Part shown: positions 50,024 to 62,911 of the stretch, one piece after another
Numbering within the stretch: the stretch's first letter is position 1
Layout: the number at the start of each line of letters is the position of its first letter
From: Morchella semilibera
Taxonomy: Eukaryota > Ascomycota > Pezizomycetes > Pezizales > Morchellaceae
Length of the DNA stretch: 64,000 nt
Direction: 5' to 3'
Assembly: GCA_009192285.1 (NCBI GenBank)
Contig: CM018604.1
Coordinates: 806,001 to 870,000, forward strand
Notes under the pieces: model-generated
Told to the model about the DNA's origin: nothing
The model's input: only the letters and a program-made list of their open reading frames with translations
Databases searched by the model: none
Translations under genes and position numbers: made by a program

Positions 50024-50732
50024 ATCATTAAGGTCACCGAACTACCGTAGAATTGGGACATATACATGGAGGGTCAATTAATACCGGCTGATACGGGCGT
50101 TCAATTCTGTTTATATATTTAGCTTAGCTTCTTTAATATTTCCTTGCATTTGTGGGGCATTCGTGCATGGATTGGGTAATATCGGGCCGAGTATCATACA
50201 GAGCTACATAGTACATGTGACCACTTCTTTATTTTGTATTTTTTTTCCCCTACAAAGTTATCTTTGGCCGAATATGCGTTGCCGGACTCGATAATGCTTT
50301 TTATGTACATATAATCTAGTAATTTTAAATCGCCGCTGTACTACTACGTTGAATTCTACATTAGATCATGTACGATTACCTGGTGCTAGTTTGCATAATG
50401 CGTGTTTGAGATGCATTGGAAGCGCGTAGACGGTTATGAGAGAGGCTACAAGCTTAGATGTGCACTAGTCCAGTACAGCATGCAGAAAGCCTAGCAGGTG
50501 CTCCAATTGATAGATGCCGGCCAGCTCTATTCGCCTACACCAACTATTAGGGCTAGCCCATTGGCTTACATAGATTTGCATTTACCTGTATGGATCTCAG
50601 TCTTAGTTAAATAGGTTTTAGAAAGTCCCATAGCAGAGTTGCCTATATATATGTATATACAATTCATATTATTAAAATAGACGGGCATTGCGCTAACGAG
50701 TGATAATCTGTGATCTAGCAGAGTTCTTCAGC
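50024..50732. other. Intergenic, left flank of the SINE-like insertion
   Basis: AT-rich, no gene. It ends with the 13-bp target-site copy AGAGTTCTTCAGC (50720-50732). Confidence 0.5.
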
Positions 50733-51007
50733 TTTTTTTTTTTTTGTTTACTTCATACTCGCATCCAGCCCCTAGGGCTATGGCGGCGTACTACAATCTA
50801 AGCTTCCCTTGGAGGGTTCGATCCTAAGGACCTAATGGAATACCCCAACCGAGAACTAAATCCCGCCATTTCCACTTAGCCACACTCCGCCACATTTCCG
50901 CATGTCCCATTTGGGCGCCGGGTACCTGGAAAACTCCTCCCCATAGAGGCAGAAACCATCCCACATGCCAAGCCAGGAAAGGAAACCACGATTAATATCC
51001 CCTGAGT
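50733..51007 (-). mobile_element. SINE-like retroelement with internal RNA polymerase III promoter
   Basis: A 275-bp insert is flanked by perfect 13-bp direct repeats AGAGTTCTTCAGC (50720-50732 and 51008-51020). On the minus strand it ends in a 13-A tail (50733-50745). It contains an A-box match TGGCTAAGTGG (50872-50882) and a B-box match GGATCGAACCC (50814-50824) in tRNA order with a 47-bp gap. There is no coding capacity. Tail, variable-length target duplication and A/B boxes are the hallmarks of a tRNA-derived SINE moved by LINE machinery. About 125 bp lies upstream of the A box, more than expected, so the head may be extra sequence. The perfect duplications suggest fairly recent insertion. 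Confidence 0.75.
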
Positions 51008-54000
51008 AGAGTTCTTCAGCGTTATAAAACATTGAGGTGCATCAAGTTAATTTAAGGCCGTAGATTATAAAATATGGCTAATAATAGCTGCGGATTTCAA
51101 TATATTGCCTAGAGCTGTACTTATGCTGGGTATCCGGGTCTTATGGAACGGTAAACGCGTCAAGAAATTTTACTGCCGGTGGTGGTATATACGCATAAGC
51201 ACTGAGTTTCAGTCTTTATACCGCGCTATACAACATTAGCGCATGCTCCATCATTTTCACCTGTGGTTTAAACGCTGCATTTTAGTCTTTATGCTAGCGC
51301 TGTGTTATATATACTACATAATTACTTTTGACACGTTTGCTACTTCCTCTGGCCGACATGAACAATTACTCATGGTTTTGTTTCCTCATTAATAACAGAT
51401 AACATACTTATAGGTACTACATGTATATTATATGACTAGACAGGGCTTATGTACTTTAACTGTACCTATATCATTATCACTGAGATTAATGCATGGCCGA
51501 GGGTTTAGGCGCATAGGTGTGCATATCATGATCATATATGTCTCACGACGTTGTACTTTACTATACTAAGTACATAATGCGCATGTTAAACACCCGCGCG
51601 CGGCAGCGCGGTAAACAAGGCGCCGCATTAACTGCTTTGCTTTAATTTAGGATATTTTGTGATTGGTCTTTAGAAAATTCATGTGTTGACACTCACGTGT
51701 TGAAATAAAGCTAATGATAGCTGATCTACATGAGTAGTTACGGGGGGTAGTAAAATCTTTTAGTGTGATTTGTAATTGAATCGAGTGATCTGAAATATGT
51801 AAAGTACATACACCAAAACTCCGAAATTGTTCCGGATAAACTTTTGGTATCAAAAAATTTAAATAGTTAGTTTTTTTAAAAAAAACTTACTGCGTAAGGT
51901 TTCCTAAATGCGTGTGTGTGTGTGCAAACGGATTTTCTTAGACACCTAGGTAATGGCTACGCGCGCGGGGGGGGGGGGGGTAAAATGAGCAGCATTAAAA
52001 CCCACAAATTAAAGCAATGCAAACTACATGTAGGTATACACGGTGCGGTGGCCTGATGTTAAGTCATATCTGTACATATTCTAGCTTTGAAAACTCGCTG
52101 TAACGTAACCGGGTTGCTTACCGAGATTGATGGACGAAACTCTGGTGATGTTGTGCAGAAGTTTGACGGCTGTCATTATCCCTCTGCCTTTATAATTCAT
52201 TCGTTTTTAACACTAGGTTGATTATTCGAATACACAAAAGCCTAATTGGGAAGTGGGCTTATTTCAAGAAACACCACATATTAGCTGCTGATCCAAATTA
52301 TGAAGGTTGGCTAGCCAAACGCATATATATATAACACTCATACATTCTTATATATCTATTCAATTTGAGTTGGCGTACCACAGAACTGAAATTTAACTGT
52401 ACAGTATTTTTATGTGAGTTATAAAGCGTCTGAATAGTCTCATTTTAACTGACTTACCTATCTAGCCCGCTTGTAAACGTGCTATACCTGTTTTTATGTA
52501 TTCAACGGGGCGATAGCCAGGCGAGTGATATTCTATGATTGTATTCTATGTCTAATCTTTAACCTAATTGATCGACATATATACACCGGGTGGTGATCGA
52601 AGATATCTATATATGCAAGGGTGCAAGGGGTTCCAGTCAGTATTATTGCATGATTGTGGTGTAGGTCCTCATATCTAATAGACCGGTTAGCTTAGTACCT
52701 TCCGAATTTTCTTTCCCCTCCAGAATGATGTCAATAAATTCCTTTTTGTGGGGATCTTATCTAGAAACTAACCAATAAGTGCTCTGAGATGAATAGTTCA
52801 GGATCCAAAGGTTGTAGATCACGAATTTTAGGTCTAGAACTACCGTTGGAGCGACGTCTCTCATGAAAAACTGGTATGATTCACATTGCCTTCGCGTTGG
52901 ACGTGATCTCCACTACTAGCTTCATATAATCGCGCTGGATACAGTAATCTACTTCCGCAGCGTATTCCGAGGCAGCGGCCATTGGGTCAATCTATATTAC
53001 CTTCTGAGAAATTTTGTGATAGCTAGGCCAAGTTCAAGGGGGGCAGAGATCTCGGTATTACCCGGAGATCATATGCAGCGGAGGAGCAAGTATCCTCATG
53101 ACCGCTGTAAAATCTCCGATAGATCAACGCAGTTTCCTGTTAAAAAGGTTAAGTGGTTCTGGTAAGGATCCACTCAGACCTCTCCCTCACCCCATCCATA
53201 ATTCAGAGGGCACTTTAGAATTGAAAGTGAACCTTCTTTCCCTGTGAGTTAGCTCAACACCAAAAGTACCCTCTTAGTGTAGTTAATATAACGGGGGCGT
53301 GGAAACACCGCTGGAATCTAGATGGCAAGCCTTCCAAATTAATAAAGGAACAATGCAAGGGGGTCCCTCCGGCCACGCATTCCATGTTTCCACGTAGCTG
53401 GAATGAAGCTCTCCGTTCATTCTTTAGTTTTGCGCTGTCTCAATTGATAGTTTCTGGGTGGTCGGTATACTTGACTCGATCATTGTGCTCTTTCATCTAG
53501 GAGAGTTCGGGCCAATAATATAGAAACGGCTGTTGGTGGGGCCGATATGAGCAGTTTAATTATAATGCGATTAACGTATCCCCCCCCCCCCCGCGCGACA
53601 GTATAAGCAGGCCTTAAGCATAGGAGTTTATCATATAGGCTGAGAGAAACCTACCCAATCAGGGCTTAGTGAAGTTTCATTTATACCCTGGCCACCCGAA
53701 TGCTACTCGGTTCAATTGAAAGCTACTAGAAGCCGTAACCTACTGCAATCATATAGCCAAAGGCGATATATAACGTATCAACCTAGATAGCTCAATACAA
53801 GCTTCGGCTCGAGATATACGAGTAGTAGGCTGATCTGAAGTATAAGACGTGAGCTGCGACCTTTCAAAGTTTTTGACACGGACTCCCCTTTCTTTTTCCA
53901 ACTATCTGCATGCAGATACAGTTGCAAGGCCCGCGTCCTATATATAGCTGGCCTTTCTACTTAAGACTGAGAATGCGTACCTAGTACTTGAATGTATGCA

Positions 54001-56225
54001 CTTAAATTAAACATATGGCTGGCATATTCAGGTCAGGCTAGTTAATAGTCGTTAGACGTTTTCTTTTCACAGTGCCATTTTACACAAGGCTAACCAAACC
54101 TAGAACTTTGATTAGCGGTATGGATAGTTATTTGGGATACATATCATGAATTTCTAGCCAGTACATTACGGTGTAACTTTGTAGATTCAACTAGGCCAGC
54201 TACTAGCTTTCATTTTTCTTCCAGTTAATGCGATACGGGTACGACCAGTTAGCAGCTATCCGTATTTTCTTTTCTTACGTGCCGTTGCAAAGAGATTACG
54301 CTTTAGGTTAGTCTCAATTTCGTTGCCCCCATCCATTAAGGGGAGCCAACGAGATTCGAGAAGCCGGATTGGTTGATCTCCGATAGACTATCGATAGGGA
54401 GACGCTGAATAAACCGGTACAGAAGATAACTCAACTGCACAGGTTAGCTAGCGGGGCCTGACCATGCCGCCGTTTTCGAGCAGCGACCAGCATCTATCAA
54501 GTGATCAGTAATAGTTCAAGAACTCGAGCACACCAGATAAAGAGATACCGTGTACCGGTTGTGAAAGGCTTCAACATGACCCCGACAAGTCAGCTAGGCT
54601 CCAGCTCCCTGATCGTTTCCTTTTATGTAGATGTACTGACTTTAAAACGGCAGCATGAGTATTTCTTCGTGATGGCAAACCGTCTGCAACTCGAGGAAGG
54701 GTTGGCTGGGTTCCATATATCGTGCACGTGATCTTCTAGCAAGATATTGCTTCTTCTTCTTCCTCCGCCTACTCCTCTTCTTCTTCAACTGAGTGTGATG
54801 TGCCCCAGAGTCTTGGATGGTGGGGAAATTATGTTATTGACAGTTGCTACGTAGCCAATACCACAGTTTAACTAAGTAGATACTATTAGCTAACTAATCT
54901 ATCATTCCTGAGGTTCATACTGGAGATCTAGTATTGGACTACGCAAGAACAGCATACCTTTCCATTTCCTTCATTTTTTTCGGATGGGAAACTTTTCATC
55001 TGTTATTACATGGTGTCATCATCGACTTCTGCATTTCTGTAGTCCAGCCAGGCGCTGGCTTCATGGCTGCTGGCCAGCCCCAAGAAAGTATTCTCATCTC
55101 TCATGCCTACCCGCGCGGGGATGCAGCCGGCATTGCAATTATGCGCAGTCCAATGCAAGTTACACGTGCCCTGAAAATCGATTGAAGTGTCTTCCTGTTT
55201 CGCCGACTGGCTACGCGTTTGTAGTGCTGCCGAATTAAAAACTACATGTAGTGAGATGCCCCCCAATACTACTACATGTATATACATGAAGCCCTTGCAG
55301 TTTTATTTGCGATCAGCAGAATTTATTACGATCTTCCAGCCACAGTTCAGTCTACTTCTGGCAAGGCTATCGACAATACGTACATTTACCATTAAGAAAA
55401 AGCTGGCGCACTTACTCGAGATATCAGTCGATCTGGACGAGTACTGCCCCCCCTCCTCGCCTCCGATCATATTACGGGTCTCTGGGGTACTTGCCTACAT
55501 ATCAGCCTCCTTTTCCATGCTTGTGGTCTTCCGTTCTGTTATATATATATAAGTAGTAGAATTCTCGCAAGCAGTTCCTCCAACAGCCCGCCCTGATACC
55601 ACGCAACACACCACACGACTGCAGTATACTTCGTACACACCACTCAAATCACGGTCAAAGCCTCACGGAAACTAAGTAGCTGCACACCACCCGCTATCAC
55701 CATCTATACCCACTCATTGTCACCAGTTCTTCCCTCAGTAGCACAGACCAATCTCAGCTGTAACGAAAAATTTTTATCTGTCTTCTGTAGTTCATAATTT
55801 TGGTTTGGAGTTTGGGTTTATTATATTAGATTAGTAAAAGTAAGTCAAGAGCACCTTAGCAGCTAGCATCATATTACCATCCCTCCAAGTACCCACAACT
55901 GCCACATACTTTATACCTGTGGGCAACATCCTCAATACCCTATCCTTGATACTCCTGGCTCTACTACTCCTCAGATATCCTTCTGTCAACCCCCACGGTT
56001 GTGGTTTGGCAATATATACAGGCTAAAACTCCTCCATTTGGAGTTCCAATATTGTTTATATTTGTTAAAGACCATCTATTTATAGCCCTGCCATATTCAT
56101 AAACCAGTGTCTTTGCAATGTCTGTGGTATTGGAATTCTTATGAGGATTCATCTATAATTACATATTAATGTACAAAGTTGACCCTTGCTTAGTGCACTA
56201 TAACAGATACTCACACCCTCACGAT
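51008..56225. other. Long gene-poor region and upstream flank of the C2H2 gene
   Basis: Includes a 14-base G run (51967-51980), a 13-base C run (53580-53592), a (GT)n tract near 51910, CTT-rich repeats near 54760, and TACATGTA sites near 51417, 52023, 55242 and 55272. The open frames at 54501-54731 and 54934-55552 are short, overlap on both strands and show no domain. The last 600 bp looks like the promoter and long leader of the C2H2 gene, with a possible leader intron ending at TAACAG about 25 bp before the ATG. Confidence 0.45.
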
Positions 56226-57182
56226 ATGGCATCGACCATGATGCCTTTAAACCAAATCGACGAAAATCTTTTTACTAGCCCACTGAGCCTTCGCAGACAC
56301 TCAATTTCATCAATTAATTCCTGTGCGACTCCAAACTCACCTGGCGCTCCAAATACACCGAATACAACTTCACCCCATACTCCAAAGTCAGAGGTTGGAA
56401 GCTCACCGGTATATAACGGTAACGAATTTGGGAACTTCATGATGAGGTTTCAAGGACTGAAATCACAATATGTGTCGCAATCAATCGCACCTGACCTACT
56501 TACTATGAGTAATCCTCATTGTGATGGTCACGATTCAAGCTCATTGTATGATCCACACGAGGACCTCCTTCAGCCACATCAATTAGAACAAATTGGTCAG
56601 GTCTTTCCCCAATCTCTCCATGGACAACAACCTCACTGCGGCAATCCATTGCAGTCGATATCATATATAAATGACTGCTCACCGCCATATCAATGGGGTC
56701 ATGAAAATAATCCTGGTGCCGCCGCCATGACCGCCCTGCAATGTGCGAGGGAGAAGTACGAAGAAGACGACGAGGAAATGCTAGATGAGGATTCTCAACA
56801 GTCCTCACCACCATCTGGAGCCAACAGTTTGCCTCCGTTGCCGCGAGTTCGTAGCAAGACTAGGGGGCAACGGCGCCGCAATAGTGCCGTACGCGGCCAA
56901 ATGGCCCGAGATGATGATGATGAGGATAGGCAGGAGAGGCGAAACTACGTTGTCGTCGTATCATCTGCAAGCATGCCTCATATGTGCAAGGAGAAGGGCT
57001 GTACAAAGAAATTCAAACGTCCAGAACACCTCCGCCGTCACGAACGGACTCATAGTGGGGAAAGGCCCTATCCATGTGCTATATGTGGGAGACATTTCTC
57101 GCGAACTGATAACCTCAAAGCCCATCGAGGGACTCACATGAAGCCCGGAGGCAAGAACGTCTACGTTCCGGGTTTGACCTAA
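56226..57182 (+). CDS. C2H2 zinc-finger transcription factor (two fingers, Msn2/BrlA-like)
   Basis: A single exon of 318 residues from ATG 56226; the frame is open to an upstream ATG at 56169, but the sequence before 56226 looks like leader with a possible splice acceptor. The N-terminal two thirds are rich in Ser, Pro, Asn and His (APNTPNTTSPHTPKS), then acidic (YEEDDEEMLDEDSQ), then basic. Two C-terminal fingers have the forms C-X4-C-X12-H-X3-H (CKEKGCTKKFKRPEHLRRH) and C-X2-C-X12-H-X3-H (CAICGRHFSRTDNLKAH), joined by the TGEKP-type linker HSGERPYP. The FKRxEHLRRH and FSRxDNLxxH helices are shared by Msn2/4, BrlA and FlbC-type stress and development regulators. The family is clear; the orthologue is not. 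The protein lacks finger truncation or frameshift. Confidence 0.88.
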   Translation: MASTMMPLNQIDENLFTSPLSLRRHSISSINSCATPNSPGAPNTPNTTSPHTPKSEVGSSPVYNGNEFGNFMMRFQGLKSQYVSQSIAPDLLTMSNPHCDGHDSSSLYDPHEDLLQPHQLEQIGQVFPQSLHGQQPHCGNPLQSISYINDCSPPYQWGHENNPGAAAMTALQCAREKYEEDDEEMLDEDSQQSSPPSGANSLPPLPRVRSKTRGQRRRNSAVRGQMARDDDDEDRQERRNYVVVVSSASMPHMCKEKGCTKKFKRPEHLRRHERTHSGERPYPCAICGRHFSRTDNLKAHRGTHMKPGGKNVYVPGLT

Positions 57183-57683
57183 TGGTGCAGGCTAGCCTCC
57201 TGTTCCGAAGTCTATGCTAGCCATATGCTTGTGTTCTTATGTTGATATATTGATTTATTTCGCCAGTACTCCATTGATGTGGATCTTTTTTTTTGTATGT
57301 AACCCTAGGATTATACAAGTTTTTATTCGACGTTTTTTGATTGGTTTGGTGGGTTGGAATTTTTTATTTCCGGATGTACTTTTTTCTTTCTTTGCTTTCC
57401 CGCTAGTCGTGAAGATTTATTATGTGCGGGCCCTGGGGGGGGGGGGGGGGGCTTCGTGTTTTAGGGTTGCGCTCTAGTGATATGTATGTTGTATTTTCCT
57501 TATCTTTCTTTAATTCGGGGTTAAAGGACGGACGAAAAGTCGGTTGTTGATGGTTCCATGGGAATCATTTAGTTCGAGATACAAAATACTCTCGGCTTAT
57601 ACATGTATGTAAAACTCATGTTAAAAGATTACATCTAGATGTAGGAAACTTTACGGTACTTGGTACATACATGTATGTAGCTA
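57183..57683. other. 3' flank of the C2H2 gene
   Basis: T-rich downstream sequence, a 17-base G run (57435-57451), and TACATGTA sites near 57601 and 57668, the second just outside the MITE. Confidence 0.6.
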
Positions 57684-57854
57684 CAGTACCAAAAAGAGGG
57701 GTGGGATCACTACGGTATTCCCGTTGATACGCTAGCAATGCGGTAAGAATACGGTATTTGTACAGTGCACTTCCTCTAATGCCGGTTTAACCTGGTATTC
57801 GTCACTAAATTCCGTAGTCCTATGGTAGTGATTTCACCCCATTTTTTTATACTG
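57684..57854 (+). mobile_element. MITE copy 1 (CAGTACC family)
   Basis: 171 bp, flanked by TA (57682-57683 and 57855-57856). The left end CAGTACCAAAAAGAGGGGTG and the right end, read from the other strand (CAGTATAAAAAAATGGGGTG), are imperfect inverted repeats that extend to ATCACTAC (~30 bp). No coding capacity. CAGT ends with TA targets suggest a Tc1/mariner-type parent. A second, inverted copy lies at 63822-63985. Confidence 0.85.
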
Positions 57855-57856
57855 TA

Positions 57857-60271
57857 GTCCTAATTGGGCAGAGTCAATAGGTCTTAGAAATAAACTACAT
57901 GTATATAAAGTACATGTATGTACATGTTTAGATAGATGGCGTAAAGGAACATACATGTATGCATCCATGCGTGCAAAAAAAAAAAACGTTGGTGTCCATA
58001 TGTGACAAACCTAGTGTGGTTATCATATAGTACATGTATGTAGTTGAAGTGCACGAATGCAGATTACTTGGTGGAGCGTAGTTTCATCATATCACGTTGG
58101 AGATGATTCGCCCACAAAATCAATCGAACCGGATCCAAGACCTAAATAGGCTCCACCTGCCAAATATCTCGCCGGTCATGAGATCAATATCAATGATCGT
58201 ATAACTATTTTTCTCACTTGATATATTGTAGATTTGGTACTTGATATATACATAGTCAACTAATCGCTAGCGTTCAGCCATTCAACCTATACGATAAGCC
58301 CCCAAGTGGATCAACCAATAGCCCGCGCGCGCTTTAGAATGGGTGGGTTCTGCTGGGGGTCGGGATTTGGAGAAAGAGAAAGCATTAGACTTTTTTCTGG
58401 CGGTTGATCACGGAACTTTGGAGTGCAATATATATATATATATTTTTTTTAGAAAAAAAAAATGTGCTATCTAGAGATCGGTGTGTCTCAGCTAACACAT
58501 TCTGAGCAAAGTATGGTAGCGTCTGACTTTGAATCTTTCTGGACGTATCTGGGGTGGTTTTGAAAAACTAGGCGGCCAAGGAGTAAAATGTGGTGTGAAC
58601 ATCCTTGTGGACAGAGTGTGCGAATTTTGGCGGGAGAGTTCGTGATCTGCATCTAATCAATAGTTGAGTAGGGAAGGTGACCCAACGCAGCGATATGCGC
58701 GGTATGCTGTGGGCTCTGAAAGTGAAGCCTGTTCACTAACCTTCCAAAGTCTGTAATATATGACCAAAACTGACTTGGCGCAGTACATTGTTGAAGGCTT
58801 GAGCAGTCCCACCGAGAGGTGCCACACAACATAAAAAGACTTGCTTCGAGATTCCAACCACATGTATATGTGCAGCATTTTAATTCCCCAACACCGGTCG
58901 GATCTCTATTCGTTCAAGTGTTGACATGTACGTGGCAGAAAACGAGTACATAAGTACATGTATGTTTACTATCTTTCCAATTCATAGGTAGCCAAACAGG
59001 GGCCTAGACCTGGCCAATACAGGTTATGTAATCCGATCACCTTTATAATTTAGATAGGAGTGTTACGCAAAAGCTACACTTTACCCCCTATGATAATGGG
59101 ATTAATGATTAGCAGGACTAGATCATGTTACTTATAAACTTATAAACACAGCTGCTCTAATAGACAATACTGCCGCGACAGGAATTAACCGCCATCAACT
59201 TGCCGGGGGTAGCGGCTCTAAGAGTGTACTTAGACAGCGTGTTTCTGATGTTAGAAAGGTTATGTATTATATGATTTTGTCAAGGAGCTAGCCTTTGTAC
59301 CACAGGCCCTTTGCGCAAAAGTCTCTAGCTCCAAATTCCGACAACCTGATTGGCGCCGATCCTCCACCAACCAATCATGCAGTACTCTAGAGCCATCTGT
59401 AGCGCAATAAGTGGGATGAACTCACCTATCGGAGACCTACCTAAGTACATACATAACTTCTAAGTGTGCCAGCGTGCATATAGGGTTCGGGCGATTTAAT
59501 CGGATATCCACAAATGCATGCATTGAGTACTACGTGCGTCTTATGTTTCAAGTTTCAACGGGCCCAGCCCGGCCCGGGACGTACCTAATATATGTGTTTC
59601 TTAAATATCAGCCTTAATTTAAGAAAAAGAGCTCTGAAGCTTGAGTGGCTTCTTCCCTGTGGCTTTCAAGCTTTGTCCTTGCGATATAGGTTTTGGTTTT
59701 AGATATTGTGCGGCGTTTTTTGGTGGCTGGGTGCTAGAGGTGATAATTTTGATTCCAACATTGAAGGGAAAATCGGTCTCCATTAACGTACATACATGTA
59801 AAGTACGTACATGTATGTATTGTCATGACGCCATATTTGCAAAAGAAATCGACATCACGATACTGATGTTACTGGTAAATTATAAATCCGTGGGGGAAAT
59901 AAGCGAAAGACATGTCATGTACGTCTGATGGTATATATGATTGATCTGCTTTTCGGTGTTATTTATTCTCCTTCTTATAGCAACTGTGTACGTACGTACG
60001 TAGATGGCCTTACCAGGGTGTATGTACGCGACTCGCGATCGAACCACATATCATCACTCGCCGATATAAAATATGGTCTTGGCGAACAAAGTTCTGGAGA
60101 TTCACCGTCCCAGTCACTATTTCAATCCCGCTGCCCCTACAGCTTATAAATCAGTTAACAAACGGACTTTGTCTTTCCTGTACCCCAAGTCGAAAGAGGT
60201 CGCATAAAAATTAGTCACTTATATACATGTATATCTTCAACTTATAACTAAAGTTACCAGCAGTGCTCAAA
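57857..60271. other. Intergenic, no gene seen
   Basis: TACATGTA sites are frequent (near 57896, 57912, 57952, 58030, 58955, 59795, 59809 and 60223). A (TA)n tract lies near 58430, and an ACGT repeat near 59990. Short frames lack support. Confidence 0.5.
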
Positions 60272-62911
60272 CTATGCTTTCCCATCCTCGCCCCTCAATT
60301 CCTTTACGACCTCTCCTGCAATGTGGTGTGCTATTGCCATAACAGTAATCATGGGATTAACCCCACTCGCGCTCGGGAAAACACTCGCATCTGCCAGGTA
60401 GAGTCCCTCAGACCCCCATAGCTTGCCTTTCTCGTTAACCACGGAATCAACTTCATCGCTACCCATCCTACAACTTCCCATTTGATGTGCACTTATAAAG
60501 GTGGATTGTGGCAATGGCAACCCATAATCCTTTAGCCTTCTAAGCCACCGTTGAAACCTCTTGTCGTTGATACCGGGGTCCCCAAACTTCTGCTCCTCCT
60601 CCTCGACAGGATCTTTTAGGCTATCGCTGTAAAACGGCATCTCAAGCTCCTTTTCGAATTCCTCGAGTTCCTCTGCTCTCTCTAGTGCGAGTTCCTCGGC
60701 AGTAGGATGACGTTTAAATGTAGACACTCCCGAGTGGTAAGGAACAATCTCTTCTGCACCCTGAATGAATAGAATCTTTGACAGCGCAATGATTCCCTCC
60801 AGTAGCATTGCCCGGTCACTCGCACTAGGAGTATAGCTAATTCGTGGTACTCCAGTTGTTGGGTCGCAGTAAACTCTACCTGGGTCCTTTTCTTTGAGTA
60901 ACGCCAGGAAGCAACCAGCCCGATGGTGGTTCAATATATGCTTCTTTATCTGTATGGAATCATTGTAAGGGAGCATTCGCATCCATATTAAAGGCGTCAT
61001 AACCGATGTTTCTAGCTTAACGCCATGCCCGAGGCCATCAAGATTTTCAAACTCGGTACAAGCAGTTGTCAGGATAGAGCCAGACATTGGGTTTGTAGGA
61101 GCTGGAAAATAACTAGTCACGAGGGAGACGGGGTGTACGTGGAGGTATTTCCCGATGTTTGGGTTCTGTCAAAAGATTATTAGTTGGAGTGTTGAGGCGC
61201 TGATATTGGGAAATAACTCACAGTTAACCCACTTCTCAACAGGATAGCGGGGGAGTGTAGGCTCCCGCTACTGATGATAACCTTTCTGGCTTTGATGGTT
61301 ACTTTCACTGTTTTATCTCCCTGGGTTTTAGCGCCCCAAACACCCTCAACGCCTATTGCCTTTGTTTTCTTCGCGTCCGAGAAGATGACTCTATCCACGT
61401 AAAAGTCTTGTATGAATTTCGCCCCAGCTTTTGCTGCATCTGGAAGCCATGTTTGGGTTCTACATCCGCAGTTCAGGTTCGTAAGAAGAAATCCTCCCAA
61501 AATATTCGGAGAGAGTTGGGGGGACTTACGTTCCCATCTTTCTTCCCTCACCCGCCTCCCTACCCCCACATCCATAACTACAAAATCCATCGTCATGGAC
61601 TCTACTCTGCTCATCTTCGCCATCCAAGATAGCCCCGGTGTTCTGTGGGACGGTGACGGCTCTCCAACCAAGCTTTCGACAACCTTCAAGAATAACTTTG
61701 TTTCGGTGATTATGTTCGATTTTGTCCGGTGACACCCATACGCTCACAGACGTAATCCATGCAATTCTGGTAATCTTGTGACATAAAGAAGGATAGGCCA
61801 TTTTTAGTTGCCCACTCTTCCCTTACAAAACCTTGAGTCTAGGGTTGATGTTAGTATTCATTTCTTCCTGGAGGTTCCGTGGCAAATACTTGTAAACTCG
61901 CTGCCCAATTAACCATTCCGCCACCTCCAAAAGTGCTGCCTGCTACAATGCCCACACTGCTATCATCGGAGGCTAATGCTGCTCCTCTCTCAAATATTTC
62001 GTCAAGTGCTTGGACTTCGGGCAGTGGGAGTGTATCTGTCGGATACCTATTGTTATATCAGTATTAGAAGGTATTTTTTTTTTGAAAGAAAGATATAGAA
62101 TATACCAAATGCCCTTTTCTACAACCACAACCTTGTATCCCTCCTTTGCTAACCTGGCTGCTGCCACTGCCCCGCCACAACCAGAGCCAACGATTACTAC
62201 ATCATATTCAATTTCCTTTACACTTTCTACGGCTCCTTGTTCTGCACTTGGCGGGAAGCTGAGAAATTCGAATTTGTAGAAGGGTCTCTCATTTGGTTGA
62301 TATTGATAAATCCCTCCAGGCGTCCTTCCTACTTTAGCTTTATGTCCGAGAGCACCGTGGAGTACATCTCTCGGCACACATCGGGACCACATGAGCTTGG
62401 TAATCGTAATTACTGCTTTGGAAAAGGCCCGTATAGGTGGAAATAATACAGTCGAGGAAGGATTGAGCCAGAATCGGATAAGCTCTTCCCGCTTATTGAT
62501 GGGCTGTAAATGGAAGGGTGTTGGTGAGTACGTCAACAAAACGCAGCCTGGGATGGAGCTATGGTACATGATTAAACATGTTGTATACTACACAGCTGGG
62601 GTAGAAAGAGATCAATACTTAAGCAAATCAAGCACCGCCGCAAACTGATTGATCGAGTTCCGCGGAAGCTTGGTATCCAGGAAAACCTCCATATGTTTTC
62701 GAAATTCTGTGTTCAAGTGGCTGCTCTCACTGGATGCAAACGCCCTGACATGTTCCGGGTTTGCCCCAGCTGGTGCTTCAGTCAAAAGAGACTCGGTCTC
62801 CTTTTCGTTGAGGTTCTGGAAGACCACTGATGTGAAGGCATATAATGTGATCCATTGAGAGGGTTTTAGGAGGGGAGAGAAGCCGTGGGAGATATCCAGT
62901 GTTGAGGACAT
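60272..62911 (-). CDS. FAO1: Long-chain fatty alcohol oxidase (GMC family), with an apparent 2-bp deletion
   Basis: Exons 62619-62911, 62106-62558, 61890-62046, 61530-61838, 61222-61459 and 60272-61165 cover the whole FAO family layout, about 780 codons. The start MSSTLDISHGFSPLLKPSQ fits the family. Landmarks are the FAD dinucleotide motif VIVGSGCGGAVAAARLAKEG (residues ~219-238), GSTFGGGGMVNWAASLQ, FCSYGCG, TWLPDAAKAGAKFI, SGSLHSPAILLRSGL and the C-terminal HQMGSCRMG...GVNPMITVMAIAHHIA. The enzyme oxidises fatty alcohols to aldehydes with O2, making H2O2, often at peroxisomes or ER. In exon 4, near 61731-61736, the frame changes after CERMG: loss of one GT from GTGTGT would explain it, and unshifted reading meets TAA within 10 codons. 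Every other junction keeps phase, so this is either a recent null allele or a base-calling error. Confidence 0.88.

Noticed and set aside
54934-55552. Overlapping frames on both strands
   Set aside because: None has a domain or consistent start; the two strands are equally open.
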